From NCBI RefSeq assembly GCF_009834785.1, contig NZ_WUYX01000069.1, positions 145,697 to 209,696 of the forward strand: a stretch of 64,000 nt of DNA, written 5' to 3'. The number at the start of each line of letters is the position of its first letter. Position 1 is the stretch's first letter. A program made the translations under genes and the position numbers. The stretch is from Natronorubrum halalkaliphilum (GTDB lineage Archaea > Halobacteriota > Halobacteria > Halobacteriales > Natrialbaceae). Below the pieces are notes generated by a model. The model saw only the letters and a list, made by a program, of their open reading frames with translations, had not been told where the DNA came from and ran no database searches. Positions 37,501 to 46,354 of this stretch are shown here, piece after piece.

Positions 37501-38028
37501 ATGCGTCTGACGCCGTCCTGGGTCCGCTCGTCGTCGGCCGATTCCGAGAGGGATTGCGCCGGCGATCCCGAGACGACGTCGGGAGTGACGGTCTATCACT
37601 CGCCGGGTGAACTCTCCGACGACGGCCCCGGGTCCGACGAGCGAATAGCGGCGTTCGTGCCGGACGCCGACGCCGAACTGCTGGCGATCCTCGCAGAGAT
37701 GCAGACACCGGCGACCGTCGACGAAGTTACCGATGAGTTGATCGAGCCCGAACGACCGCCGGTCGAAACCTGGGCGGCCGTCCACGAACGACTCCACGAG
37801 CACCGGCTTCCGGAACTCGACGCGTCAGACGACATCCAGTTCGACGCGAGTCAGGGTATCGTCGACTGTCCGACGCCCGCCGCGAGGATTGAAATGCAAC
37901 AGTCCGCAGGTGTTCTCGGAGCGGTTTCGATTGATCTCCGGTTTGTACTCCGTGTCCTGCTCTCGGCTGTACTACTGGGTGCAGTGGCGTTCGTGGTCGC
38001 CACGACCGCGTTCGGGCTCGGATACTGA
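37501..38028 (+). CDS. Putative DUF7344-like wHTH with C-terminal TM helix
   Basis: 175 residues. The middle section (AELLAILAEMQTPATVDEV ... VHERLHEHRLPELDASDDI ... GIVDCP) follows the helix pattern of the haloarchaeal DUF7344 winged-helix domain, in which L..L.EH.LP.LD....I is the wing region, although the usual ERRR start is lost. Residues ~148-172 are a membrane helix. The strong leaderless promoter supports the start. It converges on another DUF7344 protein at 38067, 38 bp between stops. Likely a membrane-tethered regulator. Confidence 0.7.
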   Translation: MRLTPSWVRSSSADSERDCAGDPETTSGVTVYHSPGELSDDGPGSDERIAAFVPDADAELLAILAEMQTPATVDEVTDELIEPERPPVETWAAVHERLHEHRLPELDASDDIQFDASQGIVDCPTPAARIEMQQSAGVLGAVSIDLRFVLRVLLSAVLLGAVAFVVATTAFGLGY

Positions 38029-38066
38029 GTTCGGCTCGAGTCAATTCACACAACTGGTAGTCGCTA

Positions 38067-38654
38067 TCAGTTGATGATCCGACTCACAGTGAGGACGGTA
38101 AAGAGAAACAGTATCAGCGCACTCAGACCGATCCCCGAAAGGAACGAGGTAAAGGGCAGTTCCATTACTGCGCCGATCAAGACGGCATAACAGACGACTG
38201 TCGCACCGATATAGTAGTCGTTCCAGGCCGGATCGGACTGCTGTTCGTCCGTCGACTCGTCCTCCGGATCCAGATTGAGGTACCGATCGATCCGGCTGGC
38301 GAGCGGTCTTCGCTCGACGATTCCCCGGTTTTTTTGATACTCGATGATCCCCGCTTCGTCGAGTTTCGAGAGGTGGGACTGATAGAGCGGGATGTAGACG
38401 CGTTGACGCTGGGTGGACGTGAGCTCTTCGACGGTGGTATCGTGTTCCCACGCAGCGACCTGTTCTGCGACATCACGCATGCGAACGGGCTCGTCGGTAC
38501 CGCGAAGGTACCTGAGGACCATCCGTCGACGCTCGTTTTGCAGCAGATGGAAGATTTCGTCTTTCGAGAACGTCGTCGCTTCGGAGGGATGGTCAGACTC
38601 GTCATCTTCGTGCTGTCCATCCTGTTCTTCATATCTGATATGTTCTGCTTTCAT
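38067..38654 (-). CDS. DUF7344 winged-helix protein with two TM helices
   Basis: 195 residues from ATG 38654. FSKDEIFHLLQNERRRMVLRY (as two adjoining pieces), the AEQVAAWEHDTT helix, RQRVYIPLYQSHLSKLDEAG and IIEYQKNRGIVE reproduce the full DUF7344 domain at about 35-130. Two membrane helices (~147-166, 171-191) follow. The family is haloarchaeal, thought to be DNA-binding. A longer frame to 38720 is not needed: TATA CTTTATTACC sits 28-37 bp upstream of ATG 38654. Its position suggests regulation of the surrounding glycan genes by an envelope signal. Confidence 0.85.
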   Translation of the reverse strand: MKAEHIRYEEQDGQHEDDESDHPSEATTFSKDEIFHLLQNERRRMVLRYLRGTDEPVRMRDVAEQVAAWEHDTTVEELTSTQRQRVYIPLYQSHLSKLDEAGIIEYQKNRGIVERRPLASRIDRYLNLDPEDESTDEQQSDPAWNDYYIGATVVCYAVLIGAVMELPFTSFLSGIGLSALILFLFTVLTVSRIIN

Positions 38655-38681
38655 TGCGCCAGTCTTCCCTAAACAGAAGGG

Positions 38682-38691
38682 GGTAATAAAG
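38682..38691 (-). promoter_or_regulatory. TATA box of the 38067 gene
   Basis: CTTTATTACC on the minus strand, 28-37 bp before ATG 38654. Confidence 0.6.
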
Positions 38692-39008
38692 TCTCCAAAC
38701 CTTACATCCGAGACGTACACAGTTTCAGTTATTTCACGAATTTCTGAATTTGTTTTTCGCGGTTTTAAAACCGCTGAAAGTGCATTCTAAGACGCTCTAT
38801 CGGCAGCTTGGGAAATCGGGATCGGAAATAATTTCGCGCGATTTCGATCGATAGATACCGCCATATTGAATTCGAGTTTTCGATTATTCTATTTCCGGAA
38901 CAGTGTCAAGCCGGCAGCAGCCACGGACGGGAATACCAGTGTCGAGATACACATACTTCTGCGTCAGACGGACGTCAGATCGCCCCCGAAGATCGGGCTT
39001 ATCGGGGC

Positions 39009-39017
39009 GATAATAAA
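39009..39017 (+). promoter_or_regulatory. TATA box of the DUF1616 gene
   Basis: GATAATAAA, 27-35 bp before ATG 39044, within the same GCGATAATAA-CCC context seen at 30739. Confidence 0.55.
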
Positions 39018-39043
39018 CCCTCGCCGTGCCCACCGTCGAGGAA

Positions 39044-40030
39044 ATGAGCGATACTCACTGGTGGTTTTTCGATTTAGCGGTCGTCATCGCAGTCGCTGGC
39101 GTCGTCGCATTCGGCGTATTTTCTGGAATCGACGGTGCTGTAAGAATAGTGGCGATGATTCCGCTCGTCGTCTTTCTTCCCGGGTATGCCCTCGTTTCTG
39201 CGCTGTTTCCGGACAAGCCTGACGACGACTATCAATCGTTCGACGAAGAGAAAACGGGCCTCGGAAATCCACTGCTGGTCACCGGCGGACTCGAGACGAT
39301 CGAGCGGTTCGTTCTGTCAGTAGTGTGTAGCGTAGCACTCGTTTCGTCGATTGCCCTTCTGTCGTCCGCAACCCCTAGGGGTTTGACCCTCGAACCGGTG
39401 CTTTCCGGGATCTCGTTGCTCACGGTTATTCTAACACTCATTGCTATCGGTTGTCGCTATCGGTGTTCACCGGAGCGACGATACGCACCATCGTTCTCGT
39501 TCGGGTCACTGTTTTTCGGCCGGGATGGGCCGAATATCTACGCGCAAACGAATCCGCGACCGTACAACGTCGCAATCGTACTCGGCCTGGTGCTGGTGGT
39601 CGCGACCGCCGGCTTCGCGGTCGCGAACCCGCCGGAACGCAACGGGTTTACCGAATTTTCGGTCGAAACGGAGCCCGTTACTGGGGACGTAGAGACCATG
39701 TACGAGTCGACGTACACCGCTGGGGAGTCTCAGGAGCTACAGGCCGCGATCACCAATCAGGAAGGGGACGAACGCACGTACACGACCGTTGCGTTGCTCC
39801 AGGAGGTGAGTTACGAGGACGGTGTGACCGTCCGCGAGACCGCGGAGATGGATCGTCGGTCGACAACGATCGCAGACGGCGAAACACGCGAGCAGACGCT
39901 CGAGATTACGCCGACGACGGATGGACCGGAGTTCCGGTTGACACTGTTACTCTACGAGGACGAGCCGCCGACGGAGCCTACGGCGGACAGCGCATATCGC
40001 GTGATTCAGCTGCCGATCGACGTCGAGTAA
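39044..40030 (+). CDS. DUF1616 membrane protein
   Basis: 328 residues from ATG 39044 (a GTG six codons earlier is possible; the TATA position favours ATG). Four membrane helices in the first ~195 residues, with the DUF1616 opening VRIVAMIPLVVFLPGYALVS and GLETIERFVLSVVCSVAL. The C-terminal ~125 residues form an extracytoplasmic beta domain (ERNGFTEFSVETEPVTG; MYESTYTAGESQELQAAI) of the type that follows the membrane unit in this family. DUF1616 genes recur in archaeal glycosylation and pilin loci; activity unknown. Confidence 0.88.
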   Translation: MSDTHWWFFDLAVVIAVAGVVAFGVFSGIDGAVRIVAMIPLVVFLPGYALVSALFPDKPDDDYQSFDEEKTGLGNPLLVTGGLETIERFVLSVVCSVALVSSIALLSSATPRGLTLEPVLSGISLLTVILTLIAIGCRYRCSPERRYAPSFSFGSLFFGRDGPNIYAQTNPRPYNVAIVLGLVLVVATAGFAVANPPERNGFTEFSVETEPVTGDVETMYESTYTAGESQELQAAITNQEGDERTYTTVALLQEVSYEDGVTVRETAEMDRRSTTIADGETREQTLEITPTTDGPEFRLTLLLYEDEPPTEPTADSAYRVIQLPIDVE

Positions 40031-40409
40031 CCGATCTGGCGGAGCCTCCGCCACTCGAGTCCCTCGGTGATAGCGTATTGGGTTATAATGTGGGGGTCGG
40101 CCTTGCTATCGAGTGCGGTTTGTGTTATAGAGTGTCCGCTTCCTCCACGAGGTCAAGTCGTTCGAGAATCACCGATTCCTGTGCGCAGGGAAATCGCAGA
40201 TTTGCGGACGGCCTCGTCACGTCCGGTTCGCAGTTCTGTGAACGGAGATCACTGATCGGCCGAGATCGAACATTGGTTGTTGGTGTTTGCGTACGCACGT
40301 GATCCGTCGATATCGGCTACCCGTCGGCCGTCTCGAGCTGGTCGAGTGCGGCCGCTACTCACCGAATCGGCGAGAGCGCCACGAGAAAGAGCGGGCGGTG
40401 AAACGACGA
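40031..40409. other. Convergent intergenic region
   Basis: 379 bp between the stops of the DUF1616 gene and the 40410 membrane enzyme. The left 100 bp is AT-rich (GGGTTATAATG near 40080). No gene or RNA recognised. Confidence 0.4.
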
Positions 40410-42389
40410 CTACCCGGATACTGCCGAGGCCGTACACATCGTGACGTCGCCGTTCGTGTAGACGGTCGCTTGGTCCGGGGTACAGAGCCGGTCCTGTGAA
40501 ACCGGCTCGAGTCGCCCGTTCCCGTCGGCGTCGGTGAAGTACGTCCCGCCGGTCGACTGCGTCGATCGGGCGACGGCGTACTCGTGATCGGCGACGCCGT
40601 CGTCCGGGACCGTTGCGGTCGTCGTCGACGGATACGCCCCGGTTCGGCTGAGCAGCGTCTGGTACGGATGGTCGGTGTGGAGTTGCTGATCGGGACGGAT
40701 CTCGCCGCCGTCCGGCGAGCCGGTCAGTTCAGCGATCGACTCGGCTGCGGCGAGTTCCGATTCGTCGTACGCGAGTCGTTCGTGGCGGTCGTCGAAGACC
40801 GGATTGTCGACGTTGCTCTCGGCCGCCAAAATCATCGCACCCGGATAGACGAGCACGAACACCAGGAGGACGGAGAGGACGAGCGACGGGTTGAGTCCCC
40901 GGCTCAGCGTCCGCAAGCCGATCGCCCCGAGGATCGCCATCGGAGCGAAGAGAAACGCAAACCACCGCGTCGGGATGAAGTTTCGGATCCCGAACATCGG
41001 CAGTCCGAGGACGAATACCAGCATGAAGGCTGTCGCCAACAGGAGTGTAAACACCGACTGCTCGGCGCGGCGACGGTGGACGACGTACAGACAGCCGACG
41101 AACGTCGCGCCGAGTAAGAACAGAAAGCCGAGCGCGTCCACGTACGGAACGGCCTGCTCGAGCAGCGTCGGTGTGGCCTCGGCTCCCCCTTCGGCCGCGT
41201 CCGACGAGGAGTCACTGGCGATGTTGAGAAAGCCGGCGCTCTCCTCTAGCGTTTGGTTGAAGAAGCTCAGGACGGTTGCCAGAAACGACTGCTGGCGGTA
41301 CGGCGTCAGCGACCAGACGAAGATCGTCAGCCCGAAGTTGAAGATGACGAGACCGACGAGGTTGACGGGTTTTTTCGCCCGGAAAACGCTCGTGTCGAGT
41401 CGGCTCAGGCCGAGCGGCCCGATCTCGAACAGGAGTTGGGCGATAAACGCTGCGAGCAACAGAACGAGCATGATGAACGTCGACACCTGGTGGGTCAGGA
41501 TGACGGCGACGCTCAACAGGAGCAGCAGGGAGAAGTCCCGGAACGTGTACTCGATCCGCATCACGCGGATCAGTGCGTACAGCATGCCGAGGAAGAAGAC
41601 CAGTCCAAGACTCGTCGGGATGAGATGCATCCCCCACATCGCGACGTGACTGGCGAGGGCGTAACAGGCCGTCGCCAGCGTCGCCCACCGCGGCGAGACC
41701 AGCAGGTTCGTCGTCGCGTAGACGAGCAAGACCGAGAGCGGCATCACGAGGCCGACGGAGAGGACCACTGCGGTGCGGATCGAAACGTCGTACAGCAACG
41801 ACGACGCGGCGACTAACAGGTGGTAAAACGGCGAGGCGTAGTGTTTGTCGTCGGCGATTCCGCTCACGGACTGCTCGGCGAGAATCGCGCGTGTGAGTTC
41901 GGCGTGCGTCCAGATGTCGATTCCGATGTAGCCGGGGGTTGCATACAGCGCGGTAAACCGAAAGACGAACGCAAAGCAGACGATCTGGACCAACAGGAGT
42001 CCGACGTGAAGGTCACGGTCGTCCGCGAAGACGATCTGACCGATCACGAGCGTACCGACCATACCTGCCAGTCCGAAGAAGAGCGGCGTTCGCGTCCCCT
42101 GTGCGACGGTCAGGGCGATGAGTCCGGCGAGACCCGACAGGACGATGCTCGGGAGGGCCATCGACACCGCTGAGGGAAGCGTCGGGACCGCCCGCGACTG
42201 GTCCCGTTGATACAGGGAAACGAGATACAGCACACACGCGGTACCGAGGATCGGCGGGACCGTGTTGAGGTAGATCTGGGAGGCAAACAGCCGCAGCGGC
42301 AACAGCGCCAGCGCGATCAGGAGGCCGCCGATCGCCGCGACGGTATCGAGTCGCAACGGTCGCAGTTCCGACAGCGATCTATACTCCAT
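40410..42389 (-). CDS. Multi-spanning membrane glycosyltransferase, GT-C-like
   Basis: 659 residues from ATG 42389. About 13 membrane helices occupy residues 10-520, followed by a ~140-residue exterior domain. The first large loop has FTALYATPGYIGIDIWTHAE, with the acidic pair position expected of the catalytic Asp in GT-C (GT39/ArnT/PMT-like) enzymes; KHYASPFYHLLVAAS follows as in dolichyl-phosphate-sugar-dependent transferases. It would use a lipid-linked sugar outside the membrane. The start overlaps the stop of the GT4 gene by 11 bp. Last gene of the minus-strand glycan operon. Confidence 0.78.
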   Translation of the reverse strand: MEYRSLSELRPLRLDTVAAIGGLLIALALLPLRLFASQIYLNTVPPILGTACVLYLVSLYQRDQSRAVPTLPSAVSMALPSIVLSGLAGLIALTVAQGTRTPLFFGLAGMVGTLVIGQIVFADDRDLHVGLLLVQIVCFAFVFRFTALYATPGYIGIDIWTHAELTRAILAEQSVSGIADDKHYASPFYHLLVAASSLLYDVSIRTAVVLSVGLVMPLSVLLVYATTNLLVSPRWATLATACYALASHVAMWGMHLIPTSLGLVFFLGMLYALIRVMRIEYTFRDFSLLLLLSVAVILTHQVSTFIMLVLLLAAFIAQLLFEIGPLGLSRLDTSVFRAKKPVNLVGLVIFNFGLTIFVWSLTPYRQQSFLATVLSFFNQTLEESAGFLNIASDSSSDAAEGGAEATPTLLEQAVPYVDALGFLFLLGATFVGCLYVVHRRRAEQSVFTLLLATAFMLVFVLGLPMFGIRNFIPTRWFAFLFAPMAILGAIGLRTLSRGLNPSLVLSVLLVFVLVYPGAMILAAESNVDNPVFDDRHERLAYDESELAAAESIAELTGSPDGGEIRPDQQLHTDHPYQTLLSRTGAYPSTTTATVPDDGVADHEYAVARSTQSTGGTYFTDADGNGRLEPVSQDRLCTPDQATVYTNGDVTMCTASAVSG

Positions 42390-43341
42390 GGCCAACCCCC
42401 GTTCGACGGGCCGCCGACCCGTCTCGCTCGAGCACCCGACGGTACAGTCCGTGGAGGTTCTCGCCGAGCGTCTCGAGGGCCAGTCCATCGATCGCGTCGC
42501 GGCCATCGGATCGACGACCGGGTTCGACGACGGACTCGAGGCCGTCGACCAGTTGGCTATCGTCGTCGCTGACGAGACAGTCGGTAACCCCTTCGATCGT
42601 CTCGCGGACGAACCCGACGTCTGTCGAGACGACCGGCAGGTTACACGCGGCGGCCTCCTTGACGACCATCGGCCCGCTTTCGCGTTTCGAGGTCACGAGG
42701 AGGACGTCGCTCGCGTTCATGTAGTACGGCATCGCCTCGTGGTCCACGCCGGTGATCGGCCGCAGTTCAATATCGATATCAGCCCGTTCGACCAGGCGGC
42801 GAGCCCGGGGGAAGTCCTTGACAGCACGGCTGCGATCGTACGGGAACAGCGCGACCGGCCGGTCCGTATCCCAGCCGACACGTTCGCGGGCCCGCCGGCG
42901 GGAAATCGGCCGGAACAGGTCGGTGTCGACGCCGAAGGGGATCAGTTCGTGCTCGGTCTCGAGCGCTCGTGACAAGGTCCGGTTCGGAACGACCGCGGCG
43001 TCAGCACGGCGGGCTCCGTACCGACTGATCGCTCGGAGCCAACCCAGATCGCTCATTAGATCCGTCCCCCACAGAGACACCACGACCGGTCGGGTCGGCT
43101 GGGCGAACGCGAACGGGACGACGAGCCCGTAGTTCGCGTGAATAAGGTCGTACTCCGCGGATCGGACCGCCGAGAGGACCTTCGGATAGAACCGCGCGTA
43201 ATCCAGGGCCGACCGGTCCGAATTGCCGCCGTGAGAGCCGGGGACGCCGAGGACGGTGCAGTCGACGCCCTGCTCCTCGAGAGCCGCCACCTGCTGGTCG
43301 AAAAACGGCCGCGGCGAGGTAACCAACTGGAGGACCTTCAT
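42379..43341 (-). CDS. GT4 family glycosyltransferase
   Basis: 320 residues from ATG 43341. GT-B fold: MKVLQLVTSPRPFFDQQVAA, DLIHANYGLVVPFAF, VVSLWGTDLMSD in the N-domain; IPFGVDTDLFRPI at the domain link; and LLVTSKRESGPMVVKEAAAC with E7 motif (EAAACNLPVVSTDVG) in the donor domain, all diagnostic of GT4. Its ATG overlaps the DUF354 stop by 4 nt. Donor and acceptor unknown. Confidence 0.9.
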   Translation of the reverse strand: MKVLQLVTSPRPFFDQQVAALEEQGVDCTVLGVPGSHGGNSDRSALDYARFYPKVLSAVRSAEYDLIHANYGLVVPFAFAQPTRPVVVSLWGTDLMSDLGWLRAISRYGARRADAAVVPNRTLSRALETEHELIPFGVDTDLFRPISRRRARERVGWDTDRPVALFPYDRSRAVKDFPRARRLVERADIDIELRPITGVDHEAMPYYMNASDVLLVTSKRESGPMVVKEAAACNLPVVSTDVGFVRETIEGVTDCLVSDDDSQLVDGLESVVEPGRRSDGRDAIDGLALETLGENLHGLYRRVLERDGSAARRTGVGHGV

Positions 43342-44411
43342 CGGTAGCTCGTTCCGGTCGCGGGCGTCGATCGGTTCGCGGCGTGCGAACGAGCGAGCGT
43401 CCCGATCCGGCGGACGACGAATGCCGCCACATCGATCCGGTCGTCGAGGAGTCGGGCCCGGCGTCGCTCCCACGTGCCGGGTGACGTCTCGACGACGGCG
43501 TCGATCTGCTCGAGCGCTCGCCCGTGTCGATCGGCCCCGTCGAACCCGAACAGCAGTCCGTATTCGTCCTCGAGTTCGGCCGTGTAGCCGAGCGACGCCG
43601 GGTTCACGTAGACCGCCGGCGTGCCGAGGACGGCCGCTTCGGCAGCGGTCGTCGCGCCCTCGCTAACGACGATATCGGCGTAGGCGAGCAGATCGTGCAT
43701 GCACTCGGGCGGCGTCGTGAACTGGTACGGTTCGAGGTCGGCCGGCGGCGTTCCCTCTGCCGTCAGCAGGACCTGCAGTCCCGCCGCCTCGAGTCTGTCG
43801 ATGACGTCTCGCGGGTCGTCGAACCCTCCGTTTCCGACGTCGTGTGAGGCGTCCCAACTGCTGAGTCGAACGACGGCGAACTCGTCGTCCGGCGACAGGC
43901 CGGCTTCCTCGATGACCGACGGATCGGGGTCAAACCGGTCGGGGTGGAGATAGGCGAGTTCGTGATAGCCAGGGTACCGCTCCTGTCCGGAGTCGAGCGT
44001 CTCCCGATAGCACGCCGGGGTGCAGATCACGTCCGCGAACGGGTAGGCGAGTTTCGTGATGAGCGTCGCGTGTTCGGTGTCGTAGAAGACGAGACTCTTC
44101 GTGCCCAACACCGTGGCGACGTGGGCAGCGGCGACGCCGCCGATGGCCGCGATCACGTCCGGACCGATCCGTCGGACGCGACGCAGCAGTCGCGTCTCGT
44201 AGGTCGCCTGTACGGCGGCGAGCGAGAGCAGCGAGTCGGACTCGGCGGCCAGCACCTCGTGGTCGATCCCGTAGGCCTCGAGGAGGTCGATCGCCACGTC
44301 GTTCTCGCGGGCGAAGACGTGGACCTCGTGCCCGCGGGACTCGAGTTCGTTGATCGGGTGGCGAAAGAAGTGGACGTGTCCGGGATGCTGGACCGTGATC
44401 ACTATTCGCAC
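43338..44411 (-). CDS. DUF354 glycosyltransferase
   Basis: 357 residues. DUF354 (archaeal MurG/UDP-GlcNAc-epimerase-like GT-B) features: IVITVQHPGHVHFFRHPI, HEVHVFARENDVAIDLL, DVIAAIGGVAAAHVATVLG, FYDTEHATLITKLAYPFADV, then SEGATTAAEAAVLGTPAVYV in the donor domain. Begins with GTG 44411. Four-nt overlap with the next gene and a 2-bp gap from the small ORF upstream. Probably adds a sugar to the lipid carrier or growing glycan. Confidence 0.9.
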   Translation of the reverse strand: MRIVITVQHPGHVHFFRHPINELESRGHEVHVFARENDVAIDLLEAYGIDHEVLAAESDSLLSLAAVQATYETRLLRRVRRIGPDVIAAIGGVAAAHVATVLGTKSLVFYDTEHATLITKLAYPFADVICTPACYRETLDSGQERYPGYHELAYLHPDRFDPDPSVIEEAGLSPDDEFAVVRLSSWDASHDVGNGGFDDPRDVIDRLEAAGLQVLLTAEGTPPADLEPYQFTTPPECMHDLLAYADIVVSEGATTAAEAAVLGTPAVYVNPASLGYTAELEDEYGLLFGFDGADRHGRALEQIDAVVETSPGTWERRRARLLDDRIDVAAFVVRRIGTLARSHAANRSTPATGTSYR

Positions 44412-44413
44412 GG

Positions 44414-44614
44414 TCAGCCCACCTCCGCGATGCCGTCGCCGTTTCGGCCGGTACTCGGAACGGTCGGGTGCTCCAGTCCGCTCCCCCCGTACGGATCGGT
44501 ACTGCGCGGTCCCGGTGATCGCCCGAACAGGGCAGCGATCGCCGGGGCCGAACGACGACGGGCCGTACCAGTCCCGTCGTTCTCGGTATCGAACGCGTGA
44601 CTCCGGCCCATCAT
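44414..44614 (-). CDS. Possible 66-residue ORF in the glycan operon
   Basis: The ATG (44612-44614) overlaps the stop of the UDP-sugar dehydrogenase gene by 4 nt in ATGA form, and the stop is 2 bp before the DUF354 start, exactly filling an otherwise empty 200 bp of a tight operon. The protein (MMGRSHAFDT...GDGIAEVG) is hydrophilic with no domain, membrane helix or family I know. It may be real, or just a spacer. Confidence 0.35.
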   Translation of the reverse strand: MMGRSHAFDTENDGTGTARRRSAPAIAALFGRSPGPRSTDPYGGSGLEHPTVPSTGRNGDGIAEVG

Positions 44615-46011
44615 ACCCTCCGGTAGACGAACCCCGCCTCGGTGGCTGGTGCTTCCTCGAGCGCCCCCGTCACGTCGATCAGCGCCGGGTCCGCCGCGAG
44701 TTGGCTCGCCACGGCCTCGAGATCCAACTGCTCGAACTCCGCGTGGGGCGTCGCGAGCAGGACGGCGTCGAACCCTTCGAAGGAGAGTCGGTCCTGAACG
44801 TCGATGCCGAGCGATTCCCGGACCGCATCGTCGTCCGTAAACGGATCGAACCCCTTGACGTCGATATCGTACTCCCGGAGCGTGTCGACGACGTCCGTGA
44901 CCTTCGAGCTTCGAATGTCGCCGACGCCGGGTTTGTAGGCTAATCCCAGGACCAGCACGCGGCTGTCTCGAAGCGTCTTGTGACACTCGTTGAGCGCCTT
45001 AATCGTCAGTTCGGCGACGTAGTCAGGCACCGACTCGTTTACCTTGCGGCTCGTCCGCATGAGTTCGGGGTCGAACCCTTCCCGGGCCGATCGATACGTC
45101 AAAAAGTACGGATCGACCGGGATACAGTGACCGCCGACCAGTCCCGGCCGGTAGTCGTGGAAGTTCCACTTCGTCCCCGCGGCCTCGAGAACCGCCTGAC
45201 CGTCCACGTCCAGCCGCTCGAGGGCCATCGAGAGCTCGTTGACGAACGCGATGTTGAGGTCGCGTTGGGTGTTCTCGACGACCTTACACGCTTCGGCGAC
45301 CTCGATCGACGGCGCACGGTGGACGCCCGCGTCGACGACCGACTCGTAGAGGCTTGCCACGTCCTCGAGTACCGCCTCGTTCTGTCCGCTAACGACTTTG
45401 ACGACGTCCGCGAGCCCGTGTTCCTCGTCCCCGGGCGTCGCCCGCTCCGGCGAGTAGCCGACGAAGAAGTCCGATCCCGCGGCGAGATCGGACGCGTCCT
45501 CGAGCGCCGGCACGAGTACCTCGCGTGTCGATCCGGGGTAGACGGTCGACTCGAGAACGACGGTCGTTCCGGGCCCCATCTTCGAGCCGACGGTGGTCGC
45601 CGCGCTCTCGACGTAGCTGAGATCCGGCTGCTCGTCGCCGTCGATCGGCGTCGGCACGGCGATGATGACGTAGTCCGCGTCGCGAATCTCGGCCGCGTCG
45701 GTAGTGTAAGTAATGTCGTCGTCCTGTACCGCCTCGTCGGAGAGGTCGCCGGTCGTGTCCGTCCCCGCTCGAAGCCGTTCGACCGTCGATTCGTCGACGT
45801 CGTACCCGATCACGCGGTAGTTCGACCGCGCGAAGCCGACCGCGAGGGGCAGGCCGACGTAGCCGAGTCCGACGACGCAGACCGTCGCCGTCTGAGCGAC
45901 CCCGTCCTCGGTGTGCTCGAAGGTCGTTCCCCGCTCGCTCGATCGCAGTGCGTACCGATCGCGCTCTCGTTCATCTGCCCGGTTCTCAGTGTCGGTGATT
46001 GTCGTGGTCAT
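44611..46011 (-). CDS. UDP-sugar dehydrogenase, WecC-like
   Basis: 466 residues from ATG 46011. NAD loop CVVGLGYVGLPLAVGFA (45-61), IAVPTPIDGDEQPDLSYV, the VVLESTVYPGSTRE and YSPERATPGDEEH substrate motifs, EACKVVENTQRDLNIAFVNE, and catalytic C296 in GLVGGHCIPVDPYF. The YSPERxxPG and ENTQRDxxIA motifs favour the UDP-N-acetyl-mannosaminuronate/GlcNAcA (WecC/WbpA) branch over plain UDP-glucose dehydrogenase. It supplies uronic acid donors. A 40-residue hydrophilic N-terminus precedes the Rossmann fold. First gene of a five-gene minus-strand operon. Confidence 0.92.
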   Translation of the reverse strand: MTTTITDTENRADERERDRYALRSSERGTTFEHTEDGVAQTATVCVVGLGYVGLPLAVGFARSNYRVIGYDVDESTVERLRAGTDTTGDLSDEAVQDDDITYTTDAAEIRDADYVIIAVPTPIDGDEQPDLSYVESAATTVGSKMGPGTTVVLESTVYPGSTREVLVPALEDASDLAAGSDFFVGYSPERATPGDEEHGLADVVKVVSGQNEAVLEDVASLYESVVDAGVHRAPSIEVAEACKVVENTQRDLNIAFVNELSMALERLDVDGQAVLEAAGTKWNFHDYRPGLVGGHCIPVDPYFLTYRSAREGFDPELMRTSRKVNESVPDYVAELTIKALNECHKTLRDSRVLVLGLAYKPGVGDIRSSKVTDVVDTLREYDIDVKGFDPFTDDDAVRESLGIDVQDRLSFEGFDAVLLATPHAEFEQLDLEAVASQLAADPALIDVTGALEEAPATEAGFVYRRV

Positions 46012-46354
46012 GGGTTGATACGGTGTCGTTGGGCCGCCACACAGCCGCGTGCGACGGTATCTGACCGACCGGTTCGGTTCGCGGTCGTCGATCCAGCCAA
46101 GACACGTCGGGCGGTTTACTATAGCGCGGATAAACGGTTTCAGCGCGCTCATTCGGCGACGGAAGCGGTTCACAGGATGGCTACTCGAAGATCAGTACAG
46201 ACTCGTCCGATCGCCGAGACGGCAGCTTAGAACGGTGTTAAATCCGGCTATACACATCCATAATGAAGGTTCCGCGGAGCACAGGACCAGTGCGGTCGGC
46301 GACAGTGCGTTCGCAGTGCTCCGTTGACACGCCGACCGCACACACCGCAAATCC
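46012..46354. other. Divergent region between UDP-sugar dehydrogenase and the membrane wHTH
   Basis: 343 bp. Contains copy 2 of the shared promoter-like element (46111-46143). TTAAATCC and CTATACAC occur near 46240-46257. No gene seen. Confidence 0.5.
46111..46143 (-). promoter_or_regulatory. Shared TTAY-N6-YATAGTRA element, copy 2
   Basis: Minus-strand TTTATCC followed by GCGC and TATAGTAA, about 105-120 bp before the UDP-sugar dehydrogenase ATG. The match with copy 4 at 51388-51420 extends over ~33 bp, including TGAAACCG before the TATA box and ACCGC after the element. Confidence 0.5.

Larger units (their letters stand above)
38655..39043. other. AT-rich divergent promoter region
   Basis: 389 bp between two divergent genes (38654 minus, 39044 plus), clearly AT-richer than the flanks. 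Holds TATA boxes for both. No gene or stable RNA seen. The length leaves room for regulator binding. Confidence 0.5.
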
